From NCBI GenBank assembly GCA_027943335.1, contig BSBK01001119.1, forward strand, positions 847,001 through 911,000: a DNA stretch of 64,000 bases, in the 5' to 3' direction. Position 1 is the stretch's first letter. Each line of letters starts with the position of its first letter. The stretch comes from Chamaecyparis obtusa (Eukaryota; Streptophyta; Pinopsida; Cupressales; Cupressaceae). The notes under the pieces are model-generated. The model saw only the letters and a list, made by a program, of their open reading frames with translations. It ran no database searches and was not told the origin of the DNA. A program made the position numbers and the translations under genes. This document shows positions 33,654 through 45,880 of this stretch, in pieces.

Positions 33654-36600
33654 TTACATAGAAAATACATCAAGGTATGCAATCTGAAGGTTTTTGATTT
33701 CTTGCTGCCAAAAAACCTTGAGTGCATCAATTGTCTGAAGATGGGTGCATAATGCACATGTGAGCTTCTCCATCTTTTCTAAATCTATGCAGGGACCTTG
33801 ATCATAAGTAACTATTGTAGCATCTATATGCTTGATGTTCTGATTCAGTACATCTAGTGAGGATACTAGTGCATTTCTTAGTTGTGCTTGTCCAACCCTT
33901 AATTTAGCAATCTTTTTTTCTGCCTTCTCAATTTTATCTATCTATCCTTGATAAACATTATTGCACATGTTTGTGTCTTGAGATGGATCTTCCATTGATT
34001 TTCTTACTGATTCCATCAGAGATTTTGCTTCCTGAATATTTTTAGAGATGTTTGAGGTGAGTTTAACCTTGTTCATGCAGATAGCTATTATCTTTCTCCC
34101 TTTTGCTACTAACTCTTTCAGCATTACTTGACCAATCTTTAGAGAATTAAGGTCAAGTGATAAATTGCTTATCAATTCATTCAGCCTTTTCTTGATATAT
34201 TTCTCTTCTGCAATCTTTGATGTTGATTATTCTAGACTTGAGAAATTTACTTTGAAGCTTGATAAGATGTTGCTAACATCATCTGCTAAATGAACACTAA
34301 TCACTTTCTTATCCTCGGGCAATAATTTGTTTAATATGCTAACTGATTCCATAAATAGAGGGTTTCTCATTACTTTCTTTTCTTTGGCTTTCTCCATAGA
34401 CAATACACTTATCTTCATCAGATCTTCTTCTCCCCATGAGTCTATGCTTATTGTATCAGGTGTCAAACTTGACAAAAATGATATAGATGACTTAGGAGTA
34501 AGGAGTGTGCTTTGACTTACATCCATAAACTCACTTTTTACCTTCATTGGAACCTCAATAGAGGGCTCTTCTTCCTTTTCTTCTTCCTATCTTGTTAATT
34601 CTTCAATTTGGACTTCTTCTTGTTGCATAGGTGATTCTTCACCACATAAGATCTCAGCCTCTTTAGTACTTACAAAGTCTTCTTCAAACTTATCTAGATC
34701 TTTATATGTCATCACCATGGATATTTCAACATTATCAATCACAATTGTTTCATCCTTAGCTTCGGCCATGGGACAGAATCTTATGGACCTATCATAAGTG
34801 CATTAGGGATCTCAGATTCTTTTATTTTCTCAGAGGGAACTTGGGTTGTAGGCACGGTAAGAGGGTACATGTGTCTTTCCAAAATCACTTTTTCAAATGC
34901 CTTCTATGTCTCCTTTGCAACCAACTCATAATCTTTGTTCATTATCTGCAGAGTTCTAATTGTTGTTCTTAGATGTGGCTTAACCAAATCTAACAATAAT
35001 ATCTTCTCTTCCAGTGAACAAATAGGGAGGTTTTCATCCAATATCTTTTCTCTTATACTCATATCCTCCTCTATAGCTTGTCTTTTTAAAGAGTCAAGTA
35101 TATTCCATACTTGATCATGAATGACTATCTTAAGTTCCAAAATAGATTTTTTGAACTTAATCATATGCTTGATAATCATAGAATGAATTTTTGATTTGTT
35201 AATCTCATGATACTTGTTATAGAATTTTTCTATTTGATCTATCCTTCCTTCATCAACAACTCTAGTTCTCAAGACTTCCAAGTTTGGTCTGAATCCTACC
35301 TCAGGAGGTGATCGAGTGTTCTTCCCTTTACTTTGGGTTGTTCTTGAGGATGGGTGGCTTGCACCAGTTTATTTCTTCCTTCTAGACACCTTGCTTGGTT
35401 CAAGAGGTGGAGTGGACTCCAGATCAACTATGGTTGTGGGCACGGAGGTGCTAACATAAGTCTTACTCTTCTTCTCCTTTGGATCATCAGATTTTTCTAT
35501 TTTGACTTCAGATGAGGGTGCGCTCTCAAGTTGCATAGCAATCTTGGATTCCCTTGCTTTTTCTAAATCTTCTTGGGTGACACCATGAATTTTCAAAATA
35601 TCTGAGGTAATTCTAGATACTTTTCTCTTTTTCACAACACTATATAAGACAGAATCAACTTATCTTGTCTTCTCTTCATAAGTTCCCCATCTAGGTTCAT
35701 TAGGATCTTTGGGCGCAAATAGGAGGACTTGTGCATAACCTTCCAAAATGTGCTCATCAATTTCATACCCAAGTGAATAAATCCACTTTGTCCTAGGCTC
35801 AACTGCTTCCATGCATGTAGTATTTGTTTGTACCATGAAGCATATGTTGTCCTTGTACTTCTCCACTATCTTCTCAGGTATCATGTACCTTCTTTTCATC
35901 TTGATTCTGAATGTCTTAATCTCTAGTTCCATATAATCTATTAATGTGCTCTTTGATGTTGCCTTAAATGAAATTTGAGGCAATGTAGGTATGCTCTTGT
36001 CAAGATAGAGATCATGAACCTTTCCAACTATATGAAAGTGCATGTAGATGATCAATGACCCGAATCTGAATATTTTTCTCTTATCATGTTTTATGGATCT
36101 TATGTTGTCTAACAACTATGCACACAAGATCTCACAGAGGTTAAACTCTCCATTTTATTTCACTATCCTTATAGCTGCCAGAATAGTAGTTACAGATACA
36201 CTGTTCACTCTATTTGCATGCTGGAACTTATAACCAAGTATCATAGCCATGAGTTTGATATCTTTCTCCTTTATGGGATCAATAGTCATGCCGCGCTTAT
36301 CACTCTTGGACTTACATGCCTACTCAAAATGTTTCCTGACATCTTTACCTATTGGAAGAATGGTGCCGGTCTTAGAAAGTCTGGTCATCTCATGAATGAG
36401 ATCAGTTGTTATGCAAATAGGGACTTCTCTAATAATAAAAAAATCATCATGAATCCTGCTAAGTAAGATCTTAATCCATTCTGACTCATAGAATTCATAC
36501 GCAGTCGCATACTCTATGATAGGGTTATTTGTGAGGTGCACAAATTCATCCTTGAATGTGAAGTCTAGATTAACCATTGATTCCATGTGTGACCTTATCT

Positions 36601-36778
36601 TGTCTAATCCTACAGGCTCCTTACAATAGATGTAAGCACGAATATCTTCAACATGCATAACTCTCATCGGAGTTCTGGAAAATGCTCCTTCTAAATCATC
36701 TAATACTGACTTGAATGGATTTTTTTAAAATACATATCTCTTCCTTTTTGTGACATCAAAGACTACTGGATTTTTCAT
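33654..36778 (-). pseudogene. Element B ORF2: long unrecognised protein, about 1,040 codons, degenerate
   Basis: The start is the ATG at plus 36776-36778 (MKNPVVFDVTKRKRYVF). It matches the ORF2 start of element C. The end is the TAA at 33654-33656 after IAYLDVFSM. Segments in order: EFYESEWIKILLSRIHDDFF and DLIHEMTRLSK (about 36500-36350); SIKHDKRKIFRFGSLIIYMH (36070); MKRRYMIPEKIVEKYKD (35880); a Lys/Ser-rich charged linker (35635-35369); helical segment DQIEKFYNKYHEINKSK to RTLQIMNKDYELV (35240-34910); an acidic/Gln segment (34769-34550); then SWGEEDLMKISVLSMEKAKEKK (34440) and a helical C-terminus. Several stops and frameshifts occur. The first 350 residues faintly recall the plant transposon protein domain called Transposase_32, in pattern only. 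It contains no enzyme motif I know. Confidence 0.7.
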
Positions 36779-37159
36779 TGCTTACTTGTCTCAACGCTCA
36801 AAGGTTTCCAAGAGATTTCTGAAATGACACGTCCGAGCTAGGGTTCTGCCAATAATTTAAACTCCTTTTTGCTAAAGAAATGACTTAAATCCTTTAATAC
36901 TTGTTGCTATGATCTCTTGTTCTAGCCAAGGGCTTGATCTTGAATGCAAAAGTGTAGATAATAGATCTTCGGTGGCTAATAAATCAAATTTATGTAATTA
37001 ATGCTTTCCGCGCTAACATGGGTTGCAATTAGTGAATTCCAATATTAGTTCTTGTTGTTAATCAAGTTGTGTAGTCTTGCATACTACATCAACAAGCAAC
37101 CAAATGACTAAAACCAAAGGCGCATACTCTAAGAGTGAGTATACTAGCTGCACAGGGGT
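36779..37159. other. Element B inter-ORF region
   Basis: No coding is visible between the two ORFs. The equivalent C region is 51339-51719, of similar length, and both are non-coding. Confidence 0.55.
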
Positions 37160-38330
37160 CTAGAGCTTATCTATATCCCCCTATGACCATGACGGTCATT
37201 TATCCAAAAGTAGAAGGTGTGTCCATTGTGAATGCATCCACTACTTTTTCACTGATATTATCTTTCTTTACTTCCATCCAGATCTTGCTCGCATCTTCTA
37301 TAGCTTTCACAAACTTGACTTCTCTGGATTCATCCAATATCGATCCTTGAGACTTATTAGGTCTTTCTTGTCTTTGCACTTGTGATCTGCAAAACTTTGA
37401 GATGTGTCAAACTTTGTTACAAGAGTAACAAATAACTGGAGGCCTTGAATTCCTAGGCACATTAATGTGAGTTACCATATTACATTGTCTAGCTATGTGA
37501 CCATTGTAATTGCATATCTAACATGTGATGGTCTAAGGAACTCTAGAACTTTGTTGTGGTTGATTTCTCTAATTGTGTTGTGTCTAACTTCTTTGATTTG
37601 ATCTACACTGAATAGCTTTGTGACCAAACTTATTGCATGAATAACAATAACCATTGAAAGGTCTTACCTCTTTACAATCTCTTTCTCTATGTCCATGCTT
37701 GTTACAGGTATAACAAGTTCTATTTACTAGCTTGTGTTCATCTTTAAGTGGTTCTACTTTAGCTTCAATATGATTTACAGTCTTCTTAGCTTCTGTAGAT
37801 TCTTCAGGTGCTTTTATTCTTTCTTGCATTGCATTGATTTGAATATGTGCTTCATTGAATCCAATACCACTAGAATCTTCTTTTATTCTTTGTGCATAAA
37901 TCTATGAGTCTAATAGGTCGGCACTTGTGTGCAATTTGTCAATATGATTCTTTTCTTCAGTTAACTCAAATTCCATCTTTTTCTTGATGTTTTCTAACTC
38001 CAAGATTTTCAAATTTGCTTGCATAAGTTATTCATCCAACTATTTGTTTTCTTTGATCTGTTCTTCATAGGCTTCCTGATTATTAGTTAACTTTTCATCC
38101 AAATCTTCAATCTGATCCTTCAGAGATGTGTTTTCTTCATTCAACTTTTTGACCATTTTTCCCAAATCATTTGTTGAACAATCTTTTAAATCTTTTCTCA
38201 GTTTCTTGATGAATACTTGTGAGCCACTGACCTTCAATTTTAGTTCTTCAATTTCCTTTTTAGATCTGTCAACGTCTTCAAGAGCTACTTCAAGATTTTT
38301 CTTCAGATGTTTTACTTCAGTTGTATCCAT
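37160..38330 (-). pseudogene. Element B ORF1: coiled coil plus CCHC zinc-knuckle protein
   Basis: The ATG at 38330 lies only 40 bp inside the PBS. The first 150 or so residues are a Lys/Glu/Leu heptad-rich coiled coil (MDTTEVKHLKKNLEVALEDV onward). Two zinc knuckles follow, CYTCNKHGHRERDC and CYSCNKFGHKAIQC (37590-37720). Two more are ICNYNGHIARQC and CYSCNKV.HISKFC (about 37530-37400), the last with a stop in it. The C-terminus ends with a TPSTFG motif. Knuckles normally bind RNA in retroelement gag. The capsid UBN2 region present in A is missing, so particle formation would need another element. About six nonsense codons are present. Confidence 0.78.
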
Positions 38331-38369
38331 GATCTCCTCAAGTAGTTAAACTTATCTTAGAGGACCAAA

Positions 38370-38381
38370 GCTCTGATACCA
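38370..38381 (-). other. Element B primer binding site
   Basis: Plus GCTCTGATACCA (minus TGGTATCAGAGC), initiator Met tRNA-type, two bases inside the LTR boundary at 38384. Confidence 0.92.
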
Positions 38382-38383
38382 AT

Positions 38384-38945
38384 TGTTAGGAATGGGAACA
38401 CTGAGAGGGGGGGGTGAATCAGTGTTCTACAATTAATGTTTTTCTGCTTCTTGAAACTTTGCTCAATTACTTAATTACTAAAATGAATAGTAAACCAAAT
38501 GAAACATTCAACCATAACACATAACATAAGATATGTTTACAGGGAAACCTTGGCCAGAGGAAAACCCTAGTGGGAACTAATACCCATGAATAATTGTACT
38601 AATCTTATGAACTTGTTAATGTTCCTTTTCCCTATTAGGAGAAGTCATTACAATATTGAGTACAATGATTCAGTTAAGAGTTTGATAGAACAAACCCTGT
38701 TAGGGGTGGATGGCTCACTTCCAAAGCTCACTTCTCAATGAAGAAGGCTATAACCTCCTGGATATCAGATACAAACTATATCTGGAAGGGTGAACTATTT
38801 CTTTGACACTACTTTTTGATCAGTTTCTTTTGTGCATTGATGCTCTAACTTCTTTTAGAGATTTATCTCATACTTACTGAACTCACATATTTCTTCTCTT
38901 CTATATATCTTCCATACTCTTCTCAAAATAATACAAATGTGCATG

Positions 38946-39021
<76 letters not shown>

Positions 39022-39525
39022 CCAAAACTAACTACTGTGTTGGCCTAAAACATAACACATACAATGCTTCCAAGTTAATTGGCTCAAGCATGTTTACATA
39101 CAATAATAATAACATGTTTACATCACTATTACAATAGGCACATAGCCTTTACAAAACAAAATGATACACGCTAAAACAAAACTATTTGTCAGTTGCATGC
39201 TCTATTCTGCTCTGTCGCTTAACTACAATTGTCACTTAGACTTGTTGTAACTTATCCATACTATCAAATCTGACTATGTGTTCTTAGACTTCTACATAAT
39301 AACATACTCAAAATCTCATATCCAAGGGCACATGCCAAAATTTGTTCATACAAATGTGTCGATGCTCTGATCATCAGGTGCTTCACTGTCTGCTCTGTCT
39401 TCTATACTTAGCCAAATTGTGATCTTCCAAGTAGTGCGCTGACTACCAAAACTTCATATGACTTTGTTGCCATAATGACAGCACAAAACTTAGTCATATA
39501 TTCTAGTAAAGTCAACTTGCCAAAA
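38384..39525 (-). repeat. Element B 5' LTR (right-hand copy)
   Basis: It begins TGTTAGGAATGGGAACACTG and ends CTTGCCAAAA (the other copy ends CCAACA). It contains a 73-bp (TA)n expansion. Confidence 0.9.
38948..39020. repeat. (TA)n microsatellite inside the B 5' LTR
   Basis: Pure TA dinucleotides lie between CATGTCATA and ACCAAAACTAACTAC. The sister LTR has (TG)n here plus GGGCGCA, so this site evolved after insertion. Confidence 0.97.
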
Positions 39526-39530
39526 GATTT

Positions 39531-40649
39531 ATCACTAACAATTAACTTTTGACTAGCATTCACTATGGGGTCAACAAGATAACACTTTACATTCAATGAA
39601 TGTCATAAGGTAGTACAATAAGACTGTTAAGTCCACTCAGTTAAGAGATTTTCTGAATCAATGGTTAAACTGATATAGTACTAATCTGATTCAAATACAA
39701 CTCAATTGTAAATATTCAGATCTATGGTAAGCCCATAAAATCCTCTGATCATTAATCAATTCAATTCCTCAATATTTATCAACTTAATTTCACTCGGTAA
39801 ATAGTTCTTTGACGCTTGGTAATGTCTGCAGCTCGGTTCTTTCAATAATTAGTTTGATCAGGAATGCATGAATAAAATCTTCACACAAAATCTCTACAGT
39901 CTCCTTTTGTCTAGTATGTTTCAATAATGAAACTCATATCTCTTATATAGACAAGTAAACCATTTTCATATCAACCATCAGATTTTCCCTCTTAATCTCC
40001 TTCATCCATTTTGTCTCTTAAACCTTCTTCAACAAATGTGTCCATAACACATTTCAATCTCATCCTTTAGATCATCTCTAAATTTTTTCAGCTGTGGATC
40101 TCATAACTAACTTCATCCTTAACCTCAAAATCATAACAATTTCCAGCTCATCAAATTCAGTTAGCTATTCTTAGCATTTATTGTTTTCATCCATACTCAG
40201 TTTTAATATAGAAATGTGTTGGTGATAACTAGCTCAGTTATATTGTTATTCGGTATACACTGCACTGGCTCAGTGTATACATAAATCTTTAATTACTGAC
40301 CACATTAACTTGTTCAATTTTAAATCTCTTCTTCATAATAGATTAATGTAACATGCTCAAGTCAATAATATAAAGCCATAGACTCATCAATAAGTTACCC
40401 AATGTTTACCTTATCCTTATCTGTCATATCCATCTTTTTCTCATGTAGATATCTTAGTTGTTCATATTTTCTTCCTTCAATAGATTTTCAAATGTTTGTA
40501 ACTATCATGATAAGTACTGTCAAAAGTAGTTGACATCAATGACAACATATTGACCGATTTAATCATCTTACATATCATTTCAGTAGCTCGGTGATCTCTA
40601 ATCATAGTTTCTTCAGTTCATCAGATATTCAATCAGTTGTAGTTCATCA
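39531..40649 (-). repeat. Element A 5' LTR, second part
   Basis: It resumes at ATCACTAACAATTAACTTTTG and ends AGTTCATCA. It contains the about 190 bp missing from the other LTR, including plus CTTATATA (39936-39943), a minus-strand TATATAAG box. Confidence 0.85.
39936..39943 (-). promoter_or_regulatory. TATA box of the element A 5' LTR
   Basis: Minus TATATAAG in the right-hand LTR only. The left-hand LTR has a deletion across it. Confidence 0.55.
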
Positions 40650-40654
40650 GTAAA

Positions 40655-42505
40655 TATGTTATGTAGCCCTTGGGGCATCTTGATGCAATTATCTCTCAGT
40701 ATTCCTTTGGGCCATGTGTATTAATTACTATTGTAATTTTAATTATAACTGAAAATTGTAAGAAAGAAGTTATGTATTTGGGAAGGGTAGTTTTAGGAAT
40801 TTCAAAAGGGGATTGAATATTGGTAAATCAATTCAGGATTATGTTTAAGTGATTCCTATCCTATCGCTCTTGCGAGTTTTAAAGTTGAAATTAATTATTG
40901 TCAATACATGTTTACTTAAGGTTCTATGTGAACCTTTGTGATGCAGTGTTCTATGTTTACAATAGTGGGTTACACTTTTTTGCCTGAACGGACACTGAAC
41001 TCTACATTTTGGAAAAAAATCTCAGTTTCGAATGCATATTCTCATTAAACCGTTCAGAATCAGAAGATGAAGTAAATTAGAGTCTTTTAGGATTTTTTTT
41101 CTAGATTCTAAATATATTTTTTTATTTTCTTTTTCAATTGATTTGATTATTTTTTCTTTCTCCCACGAAAACTAGTATGTTTCTAAAAACGTCATTTTCA
41201 AAGAGCTACATTATTTTTATAGAGCATAACTTTTTTTCTAAAATAGATATCAATGTGATTCTTTTGAATTTAGTTTTTTAACATCCATATGGAGGGAATG
41301 AAATTGGTTTGATGACATTATCATGATTATTTCATATTTTATTAACATTTGAAGTTGTCTAAACTATAATTTTGACATACCTTGACTACATAGCTTATAA
41401 CTTGTTGTGTATTTGTCCAATTTCATTTTTATTTTTTTTATAGAAAGAGAACTTCAATACCTAGGGGATAGATATTTTTAAAAAAAATAATTCTCTCATT
41501 TACTATTTTTCCATAAGCATCAAACATAGAGGTAGAGATACGGTGAAATATCTATGTTTAGTAAAACTAAAAAGACAAAGTCATAATAAACTTAATATAT
41601 ATTAACATTATAATCATTGGAAAGATTTTTATCAATAGTACCTTACTACATAGATAATTTTTTCAAATGGATTCATTTGATCTACCAACAGATAAAGTTG
41701 AAGTAATTTTTTGTTAGCATTTTAATAGGTGTGAAGGAGACTCCATTGCAGGTATGAATGAGGAGTATAGATGTTATATCAATGTTTTTTTTAATCTAAG
41801 ATGCTTTGATCTAACCATTTGTAATTAATTCCTTCAAATGGAACCTCTCAAAGATTAAATAATCATATTTTATTAAAAATCTATTATTTCAGCAAAAATC
41901 AGCATGTCTAAAAAAGTGTAATCCACTATTGTGAGGTCACCTTGATGTGAACTTCTTAAAGGAAACTTGTTTCAATATGTGGTATGATGAAAAGTTATGT
42001 TAAGGGTAGAAGGGTGTCTTAAGGTGAAAATAATAAGGGGTAGGAAACATGCAATGTTACTGTGAGTAGTAATAAGATGAAAATTCTTCTCTAATGCTCT
42101 TGAATGTATGGTCCTATATATATGATGAAAGGTTATTAAAAGCTAGGTTTAAATCTCAATCCATAACTAGATGTATACAATGTTATAAATGATTCAGTGG
42201 ATGGTTTAAGATTGTAAGCAATGGAAAGTGTATTTATGTGTTGATAGAGCAATCAATGAAAGAGGAAAGAATAAATGTATTTAGTGTATTAGATTAGTGA
42301 ATGTTGTATAAGGAAAATGGAATTCAATTAGTTCATTAATACAATTGTTTTTAATATTGGTGAAAGTATCAATAAGGGAACATTTAAGGAAATGTTTATT
42401 TGTAGATGTAATCAATGAGGTGTTAGTAATCTTTTTTTCAAAAAAATTGTTGCTTTTCTTTAAATTTTTACCTATCCCTTATGGGTTCCTTGGTGGGGCA
42501 TTACA
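40655..42505. other. Right part of element H, no gene seen
   Basis: AT-rich sequence without domains. A 68-codon frame at 42345-42551 crosses the H/E boundary and is fortuitous. The end GGTGGGGCATTACA is the H terminus. Confidence 0.5.
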
Positions 42506-42510
42506 CTTGG

Positions 42511-43905
42511 TCCTTTTGAGGTTCAAGTGTCTTACCCATATCTTGTCATAGGAATCCTTATCCAGTTATCCACCATCCACTTCATGTCATATCCTTTGAT
42601 TTTCTCAATCCTTATCATAAATCAAAACCATCCCAGCACTACCCTTTGACTAAGCATTGTCTAGTGGGCATCTCATACTTGTCTTTGTAAGCCACATCAT
42701 CTCGAGCAAGAGATCGGTATACACTAGCAAGAATCCTGTCTCCTGAAGATCAATAGTCTATCTTAGGTTGAAAAAATCCAATCCTATCTGATCCTACATT
42801 AGGAAGTAGTGACTCATCCCTGACACTTGGTAATCCCCCACCATCAATCCTCAGCAAATCATTCATCCTCCATCATTCTACCTATGGAAAAAGGTTTTGT
42901 GAGATACTTGTTATTTCATTTGTTCCTTTGGATCTTTGCTTATCTTTTGAGCTCCTTAGTATATATCTTCCTATCCTATGATACATATCCTTGTCATTCC
43001 TGCAGAAAAATTTGATCAGATATCTTATCCCACCCAACCTCATACTTTAGCAACATAGCATTCTCCCCATCAAAATGGGTCTACACAAATGTATCCTTTG
43101 ATATTGTCTAACCTAACAAATAAAACTGGATCCATGATGATATATCCTTCACCATGTTTAGACCTAATCTCCTCCCCCATCAATCAGTCCATCAATCTCT
43201 CTCCTTGGAAAAGGATGTCTTTTGGAGTTATCATTTGATCTTGGATTTTTTCCTTTGGATCTCATTAATATTTTATGGCTTCTCATTTTTCCTCTCCTCA
43301 CAGTCACCATGGTCCTTTATATCATGGTGCGCTTTGAATGAGGGAAAACTAGGGCAAGGTCTTTTGATCTTTTTCTTCTACCTGTGAGTCAATCATCTAT
43401 TTGTGGTTTCTCCAGCATCGTTTCCACCATGCCTCATTTGAGTTTCATGTGTGATGTTGGGGCAACCCTTTACGTGATTTTTTTTGTGTCAGACCTATGC
43501 AACACTAGTGACAAGGCATTGAGTTCTGAGTAACCTTGGCAAGTCTCTAGCATTGCTATATCAACCTAGGTTGTGCTCTCAAAAATATCCAACACAAGGA
43601 GCTCCCCAAATCCCCCCATCCTCCATCATATAGATTAAACTTGCATCTCACATCCTTCATATAGCTTCATCCTGCATCTCACATCATATTGCATTCATGC
43701 ATCTTTTCTCTTGGAAGGTCATATGTTTATCCCCCCTTCCTATATTCTTCCATCCCTTCCCTTGTGTATTCTTTTTGAGAAAATTCCACAATGTTTCCTC
43801 TTTGCATTATTTTCTCGAGGGGGCACAACCCCTTATCTTGTAAATTCTATCCTGAGGCATCTTATTTTCTTGTCTTTGATGCCACACCACTTGCGGCATC
43901 ACATC
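42511..43905 (+). other. Right part of the element E internal region, no gene seen
   Basis: Pyrimidine-rich like 22567-23729, with CCATCAATC and CATCTCACATC phrases. Short frames show no domain. It leads into the PPT. Confidence 0.5.
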
Positions 43906-43919
43906 AAAGAGGGGAAAAA
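43906..43919 (+). other. Element E polypurine tract
   Basis: AAAGAGGGGAAAAA lies immediately before the 3' LTR start TGTAGACACC. Confidence 0.85.
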
Positions 43920-44967
43920 TGTAGACACCTAAAATTCCTTTGTTAAAATAAAAATATTTTATTTTACAAGAACCCCTAATGACATCATCATTTATTAATT
44001 AATTAATTAATTAATGTCTCATTATTCTCTCCTATTTTAATTTAAAATATTTAATTAAGATACCCCATCCCAAAAATATTTAAATCTAATTTAAATATTT
44101 AATACTTATTTATTAAATAAATATTTAATAACTATTGTCACCAACTTTAAATAAATTTCATATTTATTTAAATCCCTAAATCCTAGATATCTTCTAGAAA
44201 TCCTTAAACCTCTCAACTCTTCTAGAAAACCCTAAAATCTTATCCTAACTTTGACCTTTGAGCCTAACTCAACCTTGGTCCATTCAACCCATGAAAGTCA
44301 ATCCTTATCTCTTTGACTCAACCCCTAACCAAACCCCTAACTCTAACCCTCCTTCCTAACCCAAGCCCTTGGCTTGAATCCTATAAATACTCCTCCTTCC
44401 AAGAGAAAATTATTAGCTTATTTTTTATCATTCAAGCATTGTTATCATGCTCATTTACTTCAAGATCATCTTAGCTTAAATCCTAATCGTTAGATTTCTT
44501 CATGTTTTTCATGTTCCTAACTCATCTTAGCTTAGCTTTAATGGATTAATCTAATTTATTTCATTGTTTTTCATAGAATTTTCATCATCTCACATCTATC
44601 ATTTGGCTTAAAATCAATCTAGCATAATCATTCTTAGCTTAATCTGTATTTTATCTTCAATAGGCTTCTTGGGGCTCTAGGGGCAAATCAGGTGTTCTAT
44701 ACCTGATTTTGTACCACTATGGGGTTCTCATAGTCCATATCTAATCCTAAAACTTCCTAATCTACATTAGGGACATGCTCTAAGTGTTTTGAGATCACAC
44801 CCACATCCCTAAATTGAGAGCAAATTAAACGGTGACAGGGTGCTCCTATTAAGCTCTATCTAAAGTGTCTTTGCAAATTGTTTTTACTATATGCTAGGAA
44901 TATGATGTTAGGATAATGTTTGAATATGTACGCTTGTTCTGAATAGGTTAGGTTTTCTCTAATTACA
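43920..44967 (+). repeat. Element E 3' LTR
   Basis: It starts TGTAGACACCTAAAATTCC and ends CTAATTACA, followed by the ATATC duplication. It is uninterrupted, 1,048 bp, with a TATA box at 44382-44389. Confidence 0.9.
44382..44389 (+). promoter_or_regulatory. TATA box of the E 3' LTR
   Basis: TATAAATA, at the same LTR offset as 16911-16918 once the solo LTR is removed. Confidence 0.6.
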
Positions 44968-44972
44968 ATATC

Positions 44973-45880
44973 AGTAGAAAAATGCAAACATAGTAACTAA
45001 CCTGTGATTTCAATTTTTAGAAACATTGGAGGGATCAAGTTGAAAGTGGTAACTTGGTCTAGGAACAAGTCATAAGCGGTGAATTTTTCATGGTGTTTTT
45101 TCCCATTTTTAATCTTAGATTGTAGTCAAGGTCTTGCGCTATCTACATTTGTTCACAAAATTGACACCACCTATTCCTATGCACAAACAAGAGAGAATTT
45201 TTGTGTAAAGAGGGGTTTCCCTTAGTCAAACCCCATTTGAGGAATCAACCTTGAAATTTAAATGAAATATGCTTGAAAGAAAAGTGTGTTGATGTAAAGT
45301 AGAAGTTGGATCTAAAACATAAATTATCTTATACCTGATCTCATGCAATGCTTCTTTGAATATGAGCATAAGTGTTTATGATATATATTGACCCCACACA
45401 AGAACCCTAAAAGGAAATCATGAAAGACATGCCTTTCAAAATGAATGTTGTAGTTTTCCAGAATGCTTTATGGATAGAAAGGAGAATGGCTTAAAGAATT
45501 GAAAACTTGAATGTTTGGATGCTTGAATTCTTGTGGATGGATAATTATGTCAGGATCCTCTTCTTTGATTGTAGTATCCTCTACTTGACCTTCAATAAGA
45601 GAGAGAATATTTCTTTCGTGGATACAATTAACTTGAAAATGCCTTGAATATTTGAAAACTTCCTTAGGATGCTTGAGATGCAAAATTGTAGGAGAGAGCT
45701 TGACCACCTACCATATCCTCCTCAAATATTGAGAGGTAGGTTTCTTATATGCCTCTCCAAAGTATTTTGGAGGCTCAAAACTCAAAGAGCGTTGACAAAA
45801 ATTTGGATTTACCACTTAACCATTAGATCTACCCCCGATTTAAATTTCAAGGAAAATACAGAGGATCAAGTCAGAAGTGG
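44973..45880. other. Unassigned sequence between E and D
   Basis: The phrase GGATCAAGT..AAGTGGTAAC occurs at about 45032 and 45856, suggesting a local duplication or related repeat edges. A 79-codon minus frame (45468-45707) and a 73-codon plus frame (45669-45890) show no known domain. This may be the continuation of whatever E inserted into at 15215. Confidence 0.4.

Larger units (their letters stand above)
32345..39525 (-). mobile_element. Element B: non-autonomous copia-like retrotransposon with novel ORFs
   Basis: GATTT at 32340-32344 and 39526-39530 flanks it, and the A LTR is continuous across the gap. It has LTRs of 1,104 and 1,142 bp, a PBS complementary to initiator Met tRNA, and a PPT. 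The 4.9-kb internal region has no protease, integrase, RT or RNase H. It holds ORF1 (coiled coil and zinc knuckles) and ORF2 (long unknown protein), both degenerate. It is closely related to element C and remnant D. Confidence 0.9.
27368..40649 (-). mobile_element. Element A: Ty1-copia retrotransposon, minus strand, defective
   Basis: Two LTRs (27368-28693; 31953-32344 plus 39531-40649), a PBS (minus TGGTATCAGAGC) and a PPT define a copia element inserted in H. The internal region (28694-31952, 3.26 kb) carries gag, protease, the integrase N-terminus, the RT C-terminus and RNase H, in the copia order. Integrase core and the RT palm start are deleted, so it cannot move on its own. Element B later inserted into its element-5' (right-hand) LTR. 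Confidence 0.9.
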
